Counted from the first letter of the stretch, positions 10,996 to 24,657 are shown. The stretch is DNA of 64,000 bases from Alopecurus myosuroides (GCA_028641055.1 JAPCYS010002482.1:62001-126000); one strand, 5' to 3'. The notes: generated from the sequence alone by a model not told the origin. A program made the numbers and translations.

Positions 10996-13587
10996 ATGGT
11001 CAATGATGCGGAAGACATCGGTTCCGCGGTGCATGTATCTATGGATGATCTCAATGAGTTTAAAATTCATTGACCTCATCCATGGAGAACAAAATTTATG
11101 AATTGCGTCAACTCTTGATGCAATTCATGAAACCCAAGGAACCGGAGGCTTCCAATTCATCTCCTTCGGACGAAGTTTCGGAGGGCACCAAGAAAGGGGA
11201 TAATGGTGACCCATCTAAAAATGCTTCCGCTAATAACCCCACCGATAATGGTACAGAAGGAGATGGAGAATTTCACTCCGTCAAAGGACATTATTCTCCC
11301 GATCCTCCCGTCCCACATCCTCATATAATCCCTAGGGGATATCCACCTAAAATTGATGCACACTCTTTTCGTGAATGGCAATATTACATGGAAACTCACT
11401 TGAACTCTTCTTGTATATAACTTTGGAGGGTCACTCGTGATGGATACAAGCCTCATGACCCCAAGAACTTGACAAGAAGAGAAGCCGTAGATTTTCAACT
11501 CAACTACACCGCCTTGTCTATTCTTCAACAAGCCGTGAGTCCTAACCACATGCCTCATCTCCAACAATATTCCACCGCCAAGGAAACATGGGACGCTCTT
11601 GTCGTCATGTTTGTGGGCAATGAGAGCATGCAAAGGAATAAGTATGATACCTTGAGCAATGAGGCCGAAGGGTTCTATATGCATGATGGAGAGAGACATG
11701 AAGACATGTACCAAAGGCTCAAGACTCTTGCCACCGCATTCAACAATGTTGGTGCCAAGTACATTGATGATGCTTGGATCAAGAGGAAGTACATGATTGC
11801 TCTCATGCCATTTGAGCCCACGGACTTGGAGAGCATTCAAGGAAGACATGACTTTGCTTCGTTGACCTCAACTCAAGTTATGCAAGAGGTGTTCTCCTAT
11901 CAAGTGGAAACCAAGAATGCTCTTGACAACCGTGCTAGGGACATTGGAATGCACAAAGGGGCATCGGTTGCTTTGAAGGCCAAGGTTGTGTCAAGGGAGG
12001 CTGAGTATGAAGAAGAGTGACATGAGGAGTTGGCTCCATTGAAGGATCAAGAATATGATCTCGTCCTCAAAGACATCATTGCTCTCACCGTGCAAAAGTT
12101 TTGGAGGAATCCTCCCAAGGCCAAGGCATATGTTGAGGAGAAGACAAAGTCTCGCTATGGCAATGATGGGATTCAACGAGTGAGGTCTTGCTTCAATTGT
12201 CAAGATAAGCACCATTTCATTGTGGAGTGTCCCTATGAAAATAGAGAACTCCATGGTGGCAAGCTCATTTGCAAGGACAAGTCCAAGGTTGATTACAAGA
12301 AACCTCACTTCAATAAAAAACCATTCAACAAGAAGTCCCCACCAAGTTTGTTCTAGTGACTGAAGCGGAGTATGACCGGAAATGATGAAGAAGAAAACCA
12401 CAAGTGAAGTGGCCGCTCTTGCTATTGCTTCTACTCCATCATCTTCATCTGTCTTTGAATACCCCAATGAGAATCATCCTCACCCTAATTCCAAATGCTT
12501 CATGGCTAAGGCCTCGGAGGTATCACCTTCTCCCAACTCTAAGACCCCAAGTGAACTAGGAAATCATGCTAGTCTTAGAGTAGAAGATGAAATTCTCTCT
12601 TTGGAATGTTTTATGTCTAACATACAAGGGGAGACCAAGAAGTACTTTGATCGTCTCATGAGCCAATTGGGAGAGGCCCATGAAGCTCTTGAGAAGAAAG
12701 GTGAGATTGAAAGAAGGGATGTGGATGAGATAGCATCCCTCTCTATGACTCTTGAGGAAGAGCATGATGGTAGAGTTTCTCTTGAGGAGGAACTTGAATC
12801 TATTGATGAGTCACATAATGAACTTGTTTCTAATATCAGTAAGGAACGTGACCTTGCAATTTCTAAATATAAAAAGGCTAAAAATGATAAGGTTGAGTTT
12901 GGTGTTGGTCATGGTAAACTAACCGAGGAGTTTGAAAAGCTAACCAAGGCTCACAAAGCCTTGGAGAGTCAACACTCTTCCCTCAAAGAGTTGCATGAAC
13001 AACTTCAAACTCAACTTAATCAACTTAACAACCCTAGCACCTCTACTTCTTCTTGTTATTATGCAAATATTATTGAGGAAAATGCTAGGTTAAAGGATGA
13101 GTTGGCAAGGCTCAAGGGCAAAGGCCCTCAAGTTGATAAGGTTGTGGTCTCTACCCCACAAGTGGTTGCCCCTAGCCCTCATGTGGTTGTTGCTAGACCA
13201 CAATTGAGTGCTCCAAGGCAACAAGTGGGCAAGCAAGGTCTTGGCTATGTTGCCAAGAAGAAGAACAAGAAGAAGAAGAGAAATAACAAGGCCAACAATG
13301 GGGCTTCGGGTGGTATTGTCATTAGGAACAACACTACTTGTAGCACTCCCGCATGAGCTAACAATGTTGCTTCTAGTAGTGGTGTCATGAGGGACAACAC
13401 TACTCGTAGCATTTCCGCGGGAGCTAACAATCCACACCATTTATTATATGTTGATTATTATGGTGTTGTTCAAGCTAAATATGTTGGTCCTATTGAGGGT
13501 TACATTGACTATACCATTTGGGTTCCAAAGACCCTTGTTGCTAACATGAAGGGACCCTTCTCGGGTCCTAACTCTAGTCAATGATCT
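10996..13587 (+). pseudogene. Gag region of element B
   Basis: The start is an ATG at 10996, 54 bases after the primer site. The frame breaks early (around 11065 and 11420) but resumes through the UBN2-type gag core (11469-12020; motifs such as ETWDALVVMFVGNE and EGFYMHDGERHEDMYQRL). A zinc knuckle CFNCQDKHHFIVECP follows (near 12190-12235), then a long coiled-coil-like acidic segment (12382-13356) rich in Glu and Lys, ending in Lys/Asn/Val-rich low complexity. The length and coiled-coil tail fit Sirevirus-like gag. The product would form the nucleocapsid. Confidence 0.8.
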
Positions 13588-13588
13588 C

Positions 13589-14720
13589 TTGCAGGACTAT
13601 GCTTCCGGTGGGTCTAAATGGATAATTGATAGTGGATGCACTAGTCATATGACTGGAAGCAAAGAACTTGTGACGGAGTTGTGCCCAAATGATATTGATG
13701 CAACTGTCACCTATGGAGACAAGTCCAAGTCTAAGGTATCGGGGTTTGGCAAGGTTGTGATTGCTCCTGATATCACTATCGTGGACGTCATGCTTGTTGA
13801 ATCCGTTGGTTACAATTTACTTTCAGTTCTTTCATTAGGGAAGAAGGGTTTCTCCGTCTTCTTTGGTCCTGATATTGTGGTCCTTTTTAGGAGCAAGACT
13901 CTTGACGTCGCATACGTGGGACATGTTGAAAATGAGTTGTTCGTGGTGGACTTTTCGAAGTCTACCAACTCTCTATCAATGTGTCTTTTCGGAAAAGCGG
14001 ACGTGGGGTGGTTGTGGCATCTCCGCTTATCCCATGTCAACATGAGAACTTTGCAAAGTCTTCACAAAGGTGGCCTTATTCTCGGACTAAAAGAAAATGT
14101 TTCCTTTTCCAAAGATCGCGTTTGTAGGTCGTGTGTTGAAGAAAAGATGCATGATGCCGCCCACAAGTCCAATACTATTATCTCATCAAAGAGGATCTAG
14201 GAGCTTCTCCATGTTGATCTCTTTGGTGTCGTTCCCGAGGCAAGTCTTGGAGGCAATAAGTATTGCTTGCTGATTGTCGATGACTATTCGAGATACACTT
14301 GGGTATATTTCTTCAAGTGCAAGAGTGAGACTAAACAAACTATCATTGACTTAACCAACCAAGTGCAACATCAACATAGTGTCCAAATCATGGCCATTCG
14401 GAGTGATAATGGCTCCAAGTTCAACAACTACACTTTGAATGAATTTCTTAGTGATGAGGGTATTCGTCATCAATATTCCGCCACCTGCACCCCTCAACAA
14501 AATGGTGTAGCCGAGCAGAAGAATAGAACTCTATTGGACATGGCAAGGACAATGTTGGCGGAGTATTCTTCTCCTCAATATCTTTGGGCGGAGGCTATTT
14601 CTACCGCATGCCACTCCTCCAACCGCCTCTACATCCTCAAGGGCTTGGACAAGACTCCATATGAGATCCTCATCGGCAACAAGCCAAACGTCTCCTACTT
14701 CCATGTATTCGGTTATAAGT
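13589..14720 (+). pseudogene. Protease and integrase N-terminal part of element B pol
   Basis: The segment opens with a Copia aspartic protease (WIIDSGCTSHMTGSKEL, near 13620). It is followed by the gag-pre-integrase zinc-binding part (WLWHLRLSHVNMRTLQSL, CxxC near 14130) and the integrase core (DYSRYTWVYFFK, IRSDNGSKF, NGVAEQKNRTLLDMARTML). A stop at 14198-14200 breaks the frame. The segment is interrupted after FGYKC by element C at 14726; the continuation begins at 29070. Confidence 0.88.
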
Positions 14721-14725
14721 GCTTC
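14721..14725. repeat. Target-site duplication of element C, left copy (GCTTC)
   Basis: GCTTC precedes the TGTAACATCC start of element C. The same bases follow its end at 29065-29069. Removing the element and one copy rejoins the pol frame of element B. Confidence 0.95.
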
Positions 14726-17700
14726 TGTAACATCCAAGTATGAAAACCCTTAGTTGTTTTACTTGTTGTTTTTATTTAAGCAATGCATCATATCATCATC
14801 CTCATATTTATTTCTGTTTGCATTGTTTTCATATGAATTTCAAACTTGTTTTCAATTACTGTTTTCACACTTGTCTGTTACAACCTTTCAACTAAAGAAT
14901 TGCAAACTTAAAAACCTCTTCGTTTCCAAGCAATCCCTTTTAATGCACCTTTTGAGTTGTTGCTTAAAAGCAATTAACCAAGTTAATCTTTTATTTCCAA
15001 GTTATTTTCCAAACTCAAAACAAATCTCAATTCATTAATCCTTTTGAATCCCTAGTGTTCAACACATTTTGGTATTCATCAAACATTCTAAACTATAGGG
15101 TAAACCCTATTGAAAACAACCTATTTTCTAAATAATAATTAATATGGCAAAATTCATTTATTTTGGTTCAATTTCAAAACAGCAATAAAACATTTGAAAT
15201 TTTGAAAACCTAAACTACCAAATGGTTTCTGTTCACTTGAGAAGCCTACCTAATTTTTCCCAAATTTTTATCTACACTAAAACCTATCTAATTCATCCAA
15301 AAGCAAATCTACAAAAAAAAAACAGTGTACAAAAAAAAAAATTAAAGCAGCAGGAGAGGGGAGCAGCAGCTAAGGGCCCAGCCCGTTATTTCTTTTCCCT
15401 CTGGCCCGTTACCTCCCCCTCGCGTCGCTGTCGTCTCCTCCTTTCTGACGTCAATGGCGTACGACGCCTTGGCCACCATCCGATCCTCCTCTGGAGCTCC
15501 CGATTGCCGCCGTACTCCAACCCTCGAGCCCTTAAGTAACACCGCGGCGCCCTACGCCTGCCCGCAACCCTAGCCCTAACCTCCCGGCCCGCCAACCTCC
15601 CCTCCTCTTCCTCAAGCTCGCTGCTTTTTCTCTGAAACTCGCCGCGCCCTCTCTGAATTCCCGAGGGCGCCGTCTCCGATGGGTGGCGCCGTGCGCTAGC
15701 GGCGGGAATTGGAAGCCCGCGGTCCCCTCTACCTCATCGACACCGCCCCCTAGCCCTAGCCGCCTCCGATCGCCGCCGCCATCCACGCCAACATCGCCGG
15801 TCACCACGAACCCCTGCGTCGACGACAGTCCCGCGGTGAGCGTCTCCGTCGCCTTCCCCTCGTCTTTCTTCCTCCCCGCAAACGCACCGAGCGCGCCTAG
15901 GTCATCCACCAGCAGCACAAGCACGCGCGCTCGTCGTCGCAGTGATTCGCCGCGGCGAGCACCGCTGACTCGCCGGCGTCGTTCTCTGCTCCGTCAGGTT
16001 CAGTAACGAGTGTGCAAAATTCAGTTAACGCAGCGTTGAAGCTTATCCTCCCTCGCTCCCCGTTACTGTCACGATCCGCACGCTAGCGCAGATGGCATGC
16101 TCCCTGCGCGCGCGAGCCAGCGAGCGGGGTTCGAACCCTCGCGGCCGCAAGGCCAAAACTTTTTTCGCGATTTCTGCCCGCTCCCGTGGCCCACTGTCAT
16201 AGACCCTCACTGCCACGCACACACGCAGGGCCACAGGGCCACCTGACAGCGTGTGGGTAGACTCTGTGCACGGTGACAAAAGACTAAACTGTTTTCTATT
16301 TCTTTTTTTTTTTTAAAAATAACAGATTGGAATACAAACTTAAAAATTCAATATCTTGGGTTTTTAATACCAACAATACAAACTTGGTGTCTATTCTGAT
16401 CCAAATTTCATAATCTTTCCAAATATGCAATTTGTGTTCTGTTTTGAATTTTCAAAATGCAATCTAAATTCAATTTGAATAATTCAAATGCAAATTGAAA
16501 TAATTCATAACTAATTCATACTGTTTTCAAATAATACAAATAAAATATGTTTTTCACACCATTTTGAATGTTCTATTCAAATATAAATTTTGTTTTCTGG
16601 TTTGAATAATTTAAATTGCCTAAAATATTTAATCCTTGTTTAATTCAATTAAAATTTGTTTAATTTTGTTTAATTCATAATTAATTAATCCTAAGCCCAA
16701 TTTCAAATTGTGAAACATGTAATCCAACTAAAATTTGATAAACTTTTCAAATATAAAATTTGTAATTTGTTTTGCACACTTTAACTTGATGATAACAACA
16801 TCTACTTGTGTGCCATGTTTAAGTAACAAAATTCCAACTTTGATAAATGCCTTTCTAAATTGTTAACTATTATTCCAATTGCATCTAATGTTGTTATCTT
16901 ATTGTTCCTCATCATGCATGCATCATACTAATTCAACCACCCCTAATGCTTAGTGATAGAACAATTAATTCAACCCAAGCATGGGCTTCCATATGCACCC
17001 TTTTGCATATGGAATCCATTTAAACTTGTGTTTCATGTCAAGCAAGTTATTTTGTTGCATCTATTAAACATGACATGCATCATCCAATGTTTGTGCACCT
17101 ATGCCATGTATTGATTGCCCGTCTTCCTTCGTTGTTGTTTTGCTTCTTCTCGGTTAGACGACGACGTTGGTACCGACGAGCCTTACGACACCACTACTCA
17201 GGACCTAGCCCAGTACGAGGCTGAGCTGCCAGGCAAGTTATCACTCACATGAATCATTGAGTTCCTTTCCACACTTGTTGTCGATACTATCTTTTGTCTA
17301 CTATTGCTAGCCCTATGTATCGTTGCTTGTTCTCCGAACCCATCACATGATACCTTGAGCTATGATATTGCCACCACCTCCATACCTACAGCCATTGCTT
17401 GTGCCTGTTATTACCTAGCATGCTTAGGGTTGCTTTTACTCGAGTCTGTTGTCGGTTACTACTGTTGCTATCTTATTCTTGTACCGGGGCTCGTTATTAA
17501 TCAATCAATCCTGTTAATTGCTAATGGTAATAATAATTTGATGATAAGGCACCGGCAGGAGGCCCATGAGTGGTTTTGGAGCCTGCTAGTGTCGACCCTA
17601 ATAGGAAAAGGGTCTTGTCTACTGATCCATGATGAGCGCACTACCCATTTGGGAAGCGAGTATGGGCGCCCCCCTCAACTTGACCTGATTCGCATCTCGT

Positions 17701-18992
17701 CCAAATCGCCTCATTTAGTTCGTGTTTTCCATTTGCCGCATGCATGTTTTTTGCGAGCCCAGCGCAGGGTGGAACTTTCGTAGTCGGCATATAGGGGGAC
17801 ACGTTCTTAGAGTGCTATGAGGGTCCATTTCTTCTGGGCTCGATTAGCCGTGCGCCCAAGGTGCTTTGGGCTTGATGCGGAGAATGGTTGGTTGTGTAGA
17901 GTACCCCCTTGGTGGTTAGCTTCCCATCTGGCGGGTTATTCTTGAGTGTACGGCCAAATTGGTGCAACCCTGCAGGGATAATCTTCTCGAGAAGCCGTGT
18001 TTTCCGCGGTTATGGATTACTTGGGGAAAGTACTGGCTAACAAGTACTCAGGACAACTTCAACATAATGATCAATCATGTTTCACCCAATGATCAATAAT
18101 TTGACTAGTAATAGGTTATTCACACAATAACTTGATTCACCTTAACATAACTGTGTGAGTTATCCTCGGATTGCTTCTTTGGATAAGGGGCGAGATCCAG
18201 GATGGGTTTGGTTGAAGTTATCTTTCAGTTGGTTACAATCCTCGATCTTATCTTTCTGTTAGCCGGAACTTGTAGTTATATTCTGTAGTTGGTTAGAGCA
18301 GCCAGCAGCAACCTTTATATCACCCTTTTCTTCCGTTGATCCCAAGCATCTATGCTTGTGTTGACGGGTAACTCCTTGATGAACTGTGAGTCTTGCTTGC
18401 CAGTACTTGGATGTACTGACCCCGTTGGGGCTGTGGTTTACGCAGAGTACTACTACGACTACGATGCTTCCCAGGATGGCTACTTTGTGGAGTTCGATGA
18501 CGCTGCAGACGAGTAGTTAGCTGGACCAGGGCAGGATCCAGACCTTCGTGGATGGGCTTCGCTTTTCTTTATTTTCTCCGGCTTCTTAAGCCATGGATTT
18601 GTCTGTACTCAGACCCCTTTGATTGCTTCCGCTGTTGTAATGGATGATATGTTGGGACATGTGTCCTCTGGATGACTGTATTCGATATTTTCTGCCTTAG
18701 TGAAGGCCAGTTGCACTTATTTCATTCTTTTGTGTCTTAGAGACATTCTGTGTTATCATTCGTACCAAACTGTTGACGTACCGTGCGTGTTTGATTATGA
18801 AGTACGTCGACAGTAGTGCCTTTAGGTTCCTAGCGGATAGTTTACCTCGACGGTGGAAGCAGGGCTTGTGTTGTCGCGCATAAGCGCAGGCCTACCAGGA
18901 AGCTGGGACGTGGGAGCAGTTATGCCCCATAATCCAAGCACCTGACTTCCAGTTCGTGCGAGGAGTATCCTCTAGAAACCCAGGGTGCGACA
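14726..18992 (+). repeat. 5' LTR of element C (4267 bp)
   Basis: Starts TGTAACATCCAAG and ends AGGGTGCGACA. It has an AT-rich first 600 bases, a GC-rich leader-like block (15400-16280), a long AT-rich block (16300-17140) and a mixed end. Two exon-like segments encode acidic residues: 17158-17232 (acceptor GGTTAG before, GC-type donor CAG|GCAAGT after) and 18446-18516, ending FDDAADE and TAG. They join in phase. A splice-donor-like CGCG|GTGAGCG sits at the end of the GC-rich block near 15835. These are described further as a finding. Confidence 0.95.
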
Positions 18993-18994
18993 AA

Positions 18995-19009
18995 TGGTAT
19001 CAGAGCCTG
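18995..19009 (+). other. Primer binding site of element C
   Basis: TGGTATCAGAGCCTG starts two bases after the LTR end and matches the initiator tRNA-Met complement. Leader sequence of about 1.4 kb follows before gag; no domain was recognised in it. Confidence 0.92.
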
Positions 19010-20394
19010 TCTGCCTGTAGGATCCCTTTTTACTGGTCGCAGTTGAGTCTAGAAACTATTTTGTAGCTATACAGGAAAAATGAAACGTGAGAGTAGGAAT
19101 TTGCCATTTTTCTTCTTTCCCCACCCACCCACCCTTTTCTGGTAAGGAAGTGCAACGTTGTTTTCTGTTCTCACCTAAACTTTCAAGTTAGATTTCACGT
19201 GTTTTGGGTTCTCTGTAGTACCTCAGGATTTTTGGTCTCGTTTTCCCGATGTTGCTTCAATATCATGTTCTTTTCAACATCCTTTCGTCCGTTCAACATT
19301 GTTGTTGTTTTCCACATCCTTTTTCATCTACCGGAGTCTAATCAAAACCTTCCAAATCGTCTGCAGATGGGTCTCAACTACTATCCGCAGGTGGTTCGCA
19401 TGACTCGCTGTGAGAGCACCGCCGGTTTTTCCGGAGTTGCTGAGAGACATGGTTACCTTTCTGGGGTTCCATTGGGCACCAGAGTACCAGGTCTACGAGC
19501 ACCAGCGAGAGTGTGACCAGACTTGCTACCGGGCTATCGTCTACATCCTGTCGGATGATGGCAGGAGCATTGCACACCATACGAGGCAGTAGGGTCCACA
19601 GTGGATAAGGCAGTGCAGCAGGCAGCGTACGTGAGTGTCACCGTTCTCCGTGCTGACTACTGGGGGTTTGATAAGTCCAGTTTTCGTCACATCCCCCGTG
19701 GTTACATCACGGCAGCAGGAGCTCACTTCACTATCCACCGTGACATGGATACCTACGAGACTGATAGCTCCAGGCTCCAGGTCACTGCCCAGTTCGCTAG
19801 TCACAGTGATGCCGTTGCTTCCGCACTTTCTCAGGAGTTAGCCTCAGTCAGGGAGCAGCTCCACCTTGCTCTCACTCGTCTGGCGACGTACACACACAGA
19901 CTTTGTTGGAGACGAGCGCTTCGCACGTGTCGTTCAGCCAGCTGGTCTTCCGTTGCCAGATGCTGGAGGTTACGAGCCGATCAGAGGCCCGCTTCTCGAC
20001 CTCGGAGCTGGTTACACAGGGATTCCCCGCTATGGAGCACAGGGATACGACGCTTCCTACTTCACGACACCGAGAGTTGCTCTCAGAGCAGTTCCTATCT
20101 ACATGGATCGTCGTGATACCTACTTCCGTGGGATTCCTCCTCACCGTATCTCTCGTCGTACTACTCACCGCCGTCCTGCGTGATGAGCATGGGAGTACCG
20201 TTGTATCCATTACTAGCTGTGTCTAGTTTATCCTTTCGTTTTCGAACCATGTGTTGGTCTGTTGGATATTCTGGTGTATTTGAACATGTGATGATGTACC
20301 TGTTGGTTATCTATTCATGCGTCGGAATAATCTATCTTTCGGTTACCAAGTCTATCCTTTTCTGTTGTTGTGCTAAAATGAATTTCTGTTCAGG

Positions 20395-21480
20395 ATGCCT
20401 CCAACCAGGAACAACCCGCCACCGCCACACCAATGGGGAGCTGTTGGCTCAGATGACCCAAGTGGTGACACAGATGGCCCAGATCCAGGCTAACCAGCAA
20501 CACAACCAGAATGCTCCAAGGGTCACCATCAAGGACTTCCTCAGCTTGGGCCCAAAAGCTTTCGTGGCAACACGTGAGCCCCTGGATGATGACTGGATCC
20601 GTGACGTAGCAAGAGCTCTGGAGATAGCTCATGTTGCTGAAGAGGATAAGGTCAAGTACGCCACCTACCTACTGAAGGGTCAGGCAGCTACTTGGTGGGA
20701 GAACTACCAGGCCATGAGGGCTGGCTTTCCTATCAACTGGGGATGTTTCAGAGATGCCTTCCTGAAGCACCACATCCCGGATGGTCTCATGGAAAAGATG
20801 CGTGAGGAATTCTGCTCTCTCAGACAGGGCAAGCTGGACTTCTCGGCTACCAGAACGAGTTCAATCGTCTCGCTCGGTACGCTGGTGACGAAGTGTCCAC
20901 CGAAGCCAAGAAGATGGCAAGGTTCCGCCGAGGTTTTAACCCGGAACTGAAGTACGCTCTCACAAACATCAAGTGCAAGGACTTCGTCGAGCTTGTGAAC
21001 ACCGCGCTCAATGAGGAGAATGGGCGCAAGGCGTTCGAAGAGTCGCGCAAGCACTCGCGTGAGGGTGGTTCCTCCCAACATGACCACCCCCCGCAGAAGC
21101 GCCGCATCTGGGTGCCAAATGGTGCTGTCACTCTCGGGCTCCAAATGCCCAAGCTTCTCTCAGGCTTTGGTCCCCGCCCACCCAACCCATCTCAGATGCA
21201 GGGTCAGAGGTTTCCGATGGGGCAGCCAAGGCCGGGTCCTTCTCGTATCGTCACTTGCTACAAGTGCAAGGATACTGGACATTATGCTGATAAGTGCACT
21301 CAGAAGCAGCTACCCCTACCTCCTCGCCCCAACACCAACCAGGCTATGGTTCGTGCTCCTCCGGCTAAAGCCTTCAACTCCAACAATAGGCCTGTCGGGA
21401 GGAACGCGAGGGTGAACCATATCAAGGCCGACAAAGCAGAGGAGGCTGCAGACGTCGTTCTCGGTATATTACCCGTAAAC
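20395..21480 (+). pseudogene. Gag of element C
   Basis: The likely start is ATG at 20395 (MPPTRNNPPPPHQ). The frame changes within about 40 bases, and the gag core continues from there (TIKDFLSLGPKAFVATREP, ATWWENYQAM, FRDAFLKHHIP). Another frame change near 20840 is followed by FRRGFNPELKYAL and a CCHC knuckle CYKCKDTGHYADKC (about 21255-21300). The protein packages element RNA. Frame changes prevent a continuous product as sequenced. Confidence 0.85.
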
Positions 21481-21957
21481 TCTATTCCAGCTAAAGTGTT
21501 GTTTGATACTGGAGCATCGCATTCATTTGTGTCAAAGATTTTTGCAAAAGCATACAACCTAGTTCTGGTTCCGCTAAGCAATCAAATGACTGTTCACTCT
21601 CCGGGACCGCAAATGTTGACTTCCAAGATAAGCATGGACAATGAGATACTAATTGGAGGTCGCATATTCCTTGCTTCACTCATGTTGCTGGGAAATTCTG
21701 ACATTGATATCATTCTGGGTATGGATTGGTTGAAGACCCACAAAGCTAAAATTGACTGTGCTCAAAAGTCAATAACTCTCTCCCACACTTCAGGCCAGAT
21801 AGTCTATTCTCCATATGGATCAACTTCTGCTCAGCTGTTCAGCTTGATGCCAAACCCCTTCCGGCAATTGAAAATGTTCCGGTGGTTTGTGAGTTCCCTG
21901 ACGTCTTTCCAGAAGAGTTGCCAGGGATGCCTCCGGACAGAGCAGTTGAGTTCGTGA
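21450..21957 (+). pseudogene. Aspartic protease region of element C
   Basis: In the same frame as the zinc knuckle, the protease has FDTGASHSFVS (about 21505) and DIDIILGMDWLKTHKAKIDC (about 21700). The frame is lost near 21880 just before the linker FPDVFPEELPGMPPDR, which sits in another frame. Protease would process the gag-pol polyprotein. Confidence 0.87.
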
Positions 21958-23560
21958 TCGAGCTTGAGCCAGGTACTGCTCCAATCTCTAAGCATCCATA
22001 CAAGATAGCTCCTCCTGAACTGAAATTGTTGAAGGAGCAAATCGATATGTATATGGACAAAGGTTTCATTCAGCCTAGTTCCTCCGCTTGGGGTTGCCCA
22101 ACTCTGTTGTTGCCAAGAAGGATCAAACTAAGAGACTATCGTCCTCAACGAGAAAACAATCAAAACAGTATCCACTTCCTCGTATCGATGATCTTTTATC
22201 AACTGCTGGAGCCTCAATCATACAAAAGTTGGACTTGAGGATGGGTTACCATCAGATAAAGATCAGAAAGGAAGATATTCCTAAGACAGCTTTCACCACT
22301 AGGTACGGTCTATATGAATACACCGTCATGTCCTTTGGTCTCACCAATGCACCGGCAACGTTCTCAAGACTCATGAATTCTGTCTTCCATGAATACCTCG
22401 ACAAGTTCGTTGTGGTATATCTTGACGACATTCTAGTCTACTCAAAATCCGAGGAAGAGCATGGAGAACACCTTCGTCTCACTCTCATGAAACTTCGCGA
22501 GCATCGTTTGTATGCCAAGTTTTCCAAATGTGAGTTCTGGATTCCAGAAGTTGCATATCTTGGTCATATCATCTCTGCCAAAGGCATTGCCATTGATCCT
22601 GAAAAGGTTAAGGCAATTGTTGATTGGAAACCCCCTAAGACGGTGAAACAAGTTAGAAGCTTCTTGGCTTGGCTAGCTATTGCCGTCGTTTCGTCCAAAA
22701 ACTTTTCTAAGATTGCTAAACCTCTCACTGATCTCACAAAGAAGGACAAAAAGTTCGTTTGGACTCCACAATGTGATGAGAGTTTCAACCTCCTGAAGAC
22801 TAAACTCACTTCCACACCTATTCTAGTTGGCCCAGATACCACCAAACCTTTCCAGATATTCTGTGATGCATCTCTCCAAGGCCTAGGAGCAGTTCTTATG
22901 CAAGAACGTCAAGTTGTGGCTTATGCTTCACGTCAGTTGAACCCACATGAGCAAAACTATCCCACTCATGATCTCGAACTTGCAGCAGTTGTGTTTGCCC
23001 TCAAGAAATGGAGACAATACTTGTTGGGTAACAAAACTGAAATCTTTTCCGATCATAAGAGTCTGAAATACATCTTCACTCAGCCAGATCTGAACCTCAG
23101 GCAAAGGAGATGGATTGAGAAGATTAAAGACTTTGATCTCACCATTTCTTACACTCCAGGCAAGGCTAATGTTATGGCCGATGCTCTCAGTCGCAAATCC
23201 TATTGCAATAATCTCATGATCATGGAGAGCCAACCTCCACTTCATGAAGAATTCCAGAAGCTGAACCTTGGTCTTGTTCCGGAAGGATACCTTGCTAGCT
23301 TGACAGCCAGCCCTCTCGAGGACAAGATTCGTTCTGAACAACTTCGTGATAATGAAATCAAGAAGATTGTGGATCACATCAAGGAGGGCAATGATAAATT
23401 CAAGTCCTTCTCAATTGATGACAAGGGAACTGTGTTCTTCGAAGGACGCATTGCAGTCCTCAGATTCAAAGTCTCAAGGATATCATTCTCAAGGAGGCTC
23501 ATGAAACTCCTTATCCATTCACCCTGGAAGTACAAAGATGTACCAGGATCTCAAGACTCT
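21882..23560 (+). pseudogene. Reverse transcriptase and RNase H of element C
   Basis: RT motifs are [13 protein letters not shown] (in one frame), then [22 protein letters not shown] and an intact catalytic YLDDIL (about 22425) in the next frame. RNase H follows with [31 protein letters not shown] and DHKSLKYIF, and the usual MADALSRK end near 23195. A short stretch at about 22655-22720 reads out of frame and then returns, that is, two compensating one-base changes. The frame is lost again near 23480. Confidence 0.92.
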
Positions 23561-24657
23561 GTATTGGTGGTCTGGCATGAAACGTGAAATTGCTCAATAC
23601 GTTTCTGAATGCGACGTTTGTCAACGTGTTAAGGCAGTCCATCAGAAGACAGCAGGTCTACTCCAACCTCTGAAAATTCCTGAGTGGAAGTGGGACATGA
23701 TTGAAATGGACTTCGTTACTGGGTTTCCAAAGTCCAAAAAGGGCAACGATGCAATCTTCGTTGTTATTGATCGTCTCACTAAGGTTGCTCACTTCTATGC
23801 TGTAAAGGAAACTATCTCAGCTAGCCAGTTAGCAGAGCTCTACACAGCAAAGGTTGTTCCCCTTCATGGTGTTCCATTGGAAATAAGCTCAGACCGTGGA
23901 AGTATCTTCACTTCTCATTTCTGGAAGAGCTTTCAAGAAGCATTGGGCACTAAACTTCTGTTCAGCACAGCTTATCACCCTCAGTCTCAGGGGCAAGTCG
24001 AAAGAGTCAATCAGATTCTCGAGGATATGCTCAGAGCATGTGGTCTCTCCTTTGGCATGAAATGGGAGGATTGCCTTCCATATGCTGAATTCTCCTACAA
24101 ACAACAGCTACCAGGCAAGCCTAGGCATGGCACCATTTGAGGCACTGTATGGTCGCAGATGCAGGAGTCCAATCAATTGGTCTGGAGCTGGTGAACGTTC
24201 ACTTTTAGGCCCTGACATTGTTAAGGAAGCCGAGGAGAAAGTTCGAATCATTCGTGACAATCTCAGGATTGCTCAGTCTCGTCAGAAGAGCTATTATGAT
24301 AGCAAGCACAGGGATATGGTCTATGCACCTGGTGATAAGGCATATCTCCGTGTAACTCCCCTCAGAGGCACCCATCGTTTTGGTGTGAAAGGAAAGCTTG
24401 CACCAAGATACATTGGCCCTTTCAACATCCTCTCAAGACGTGCAGAGAATGCTTATCGTCTTGAACTTCCAGAAAAACTTTCCAAAGTGCACGATGTGTT
24501 CCACGTGTCACAACTCAAGAAGTGTTTCAAAGATCCAGATCGTGCAGTTGATCATGATTCCATTGAGCTGCAAGATGATCTATCTTATGAGGAGCACCCT
24601 ATTCGTATTCTCGATGAGACCGAGCGTAAGACTCGAACAAGAGCACCAAGTTCTTGA
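23538..24657 (+). pseudogene. Integrase of element C
   Basis: The zinc-binding end ([20 protein letters not shown]) leads to the core (MIEMDFVTGFPKSKKGNDAI, then SSDRGSIFTSHFW and TAYHPQSQGQVERVNQ). A frame change near 24110 splits off the C-terminal part (MAPFEALYGRRCRSP, then YIGPFNIL and VHDVFHVSQLKK). Order and motifs are standard for chromovirus integrase. It would insert the element cDNA, and the adjacent chromodomain would guide it to chromatin. Confidence 0.9.

Noticed and set aside
15386..16279. Proline, serine and arginine-rich frames, repeated at 25475-26336
   Set aside because: These are the GC-rich leader of the two LTRs of element C; the frames are not maintained between the two copies.
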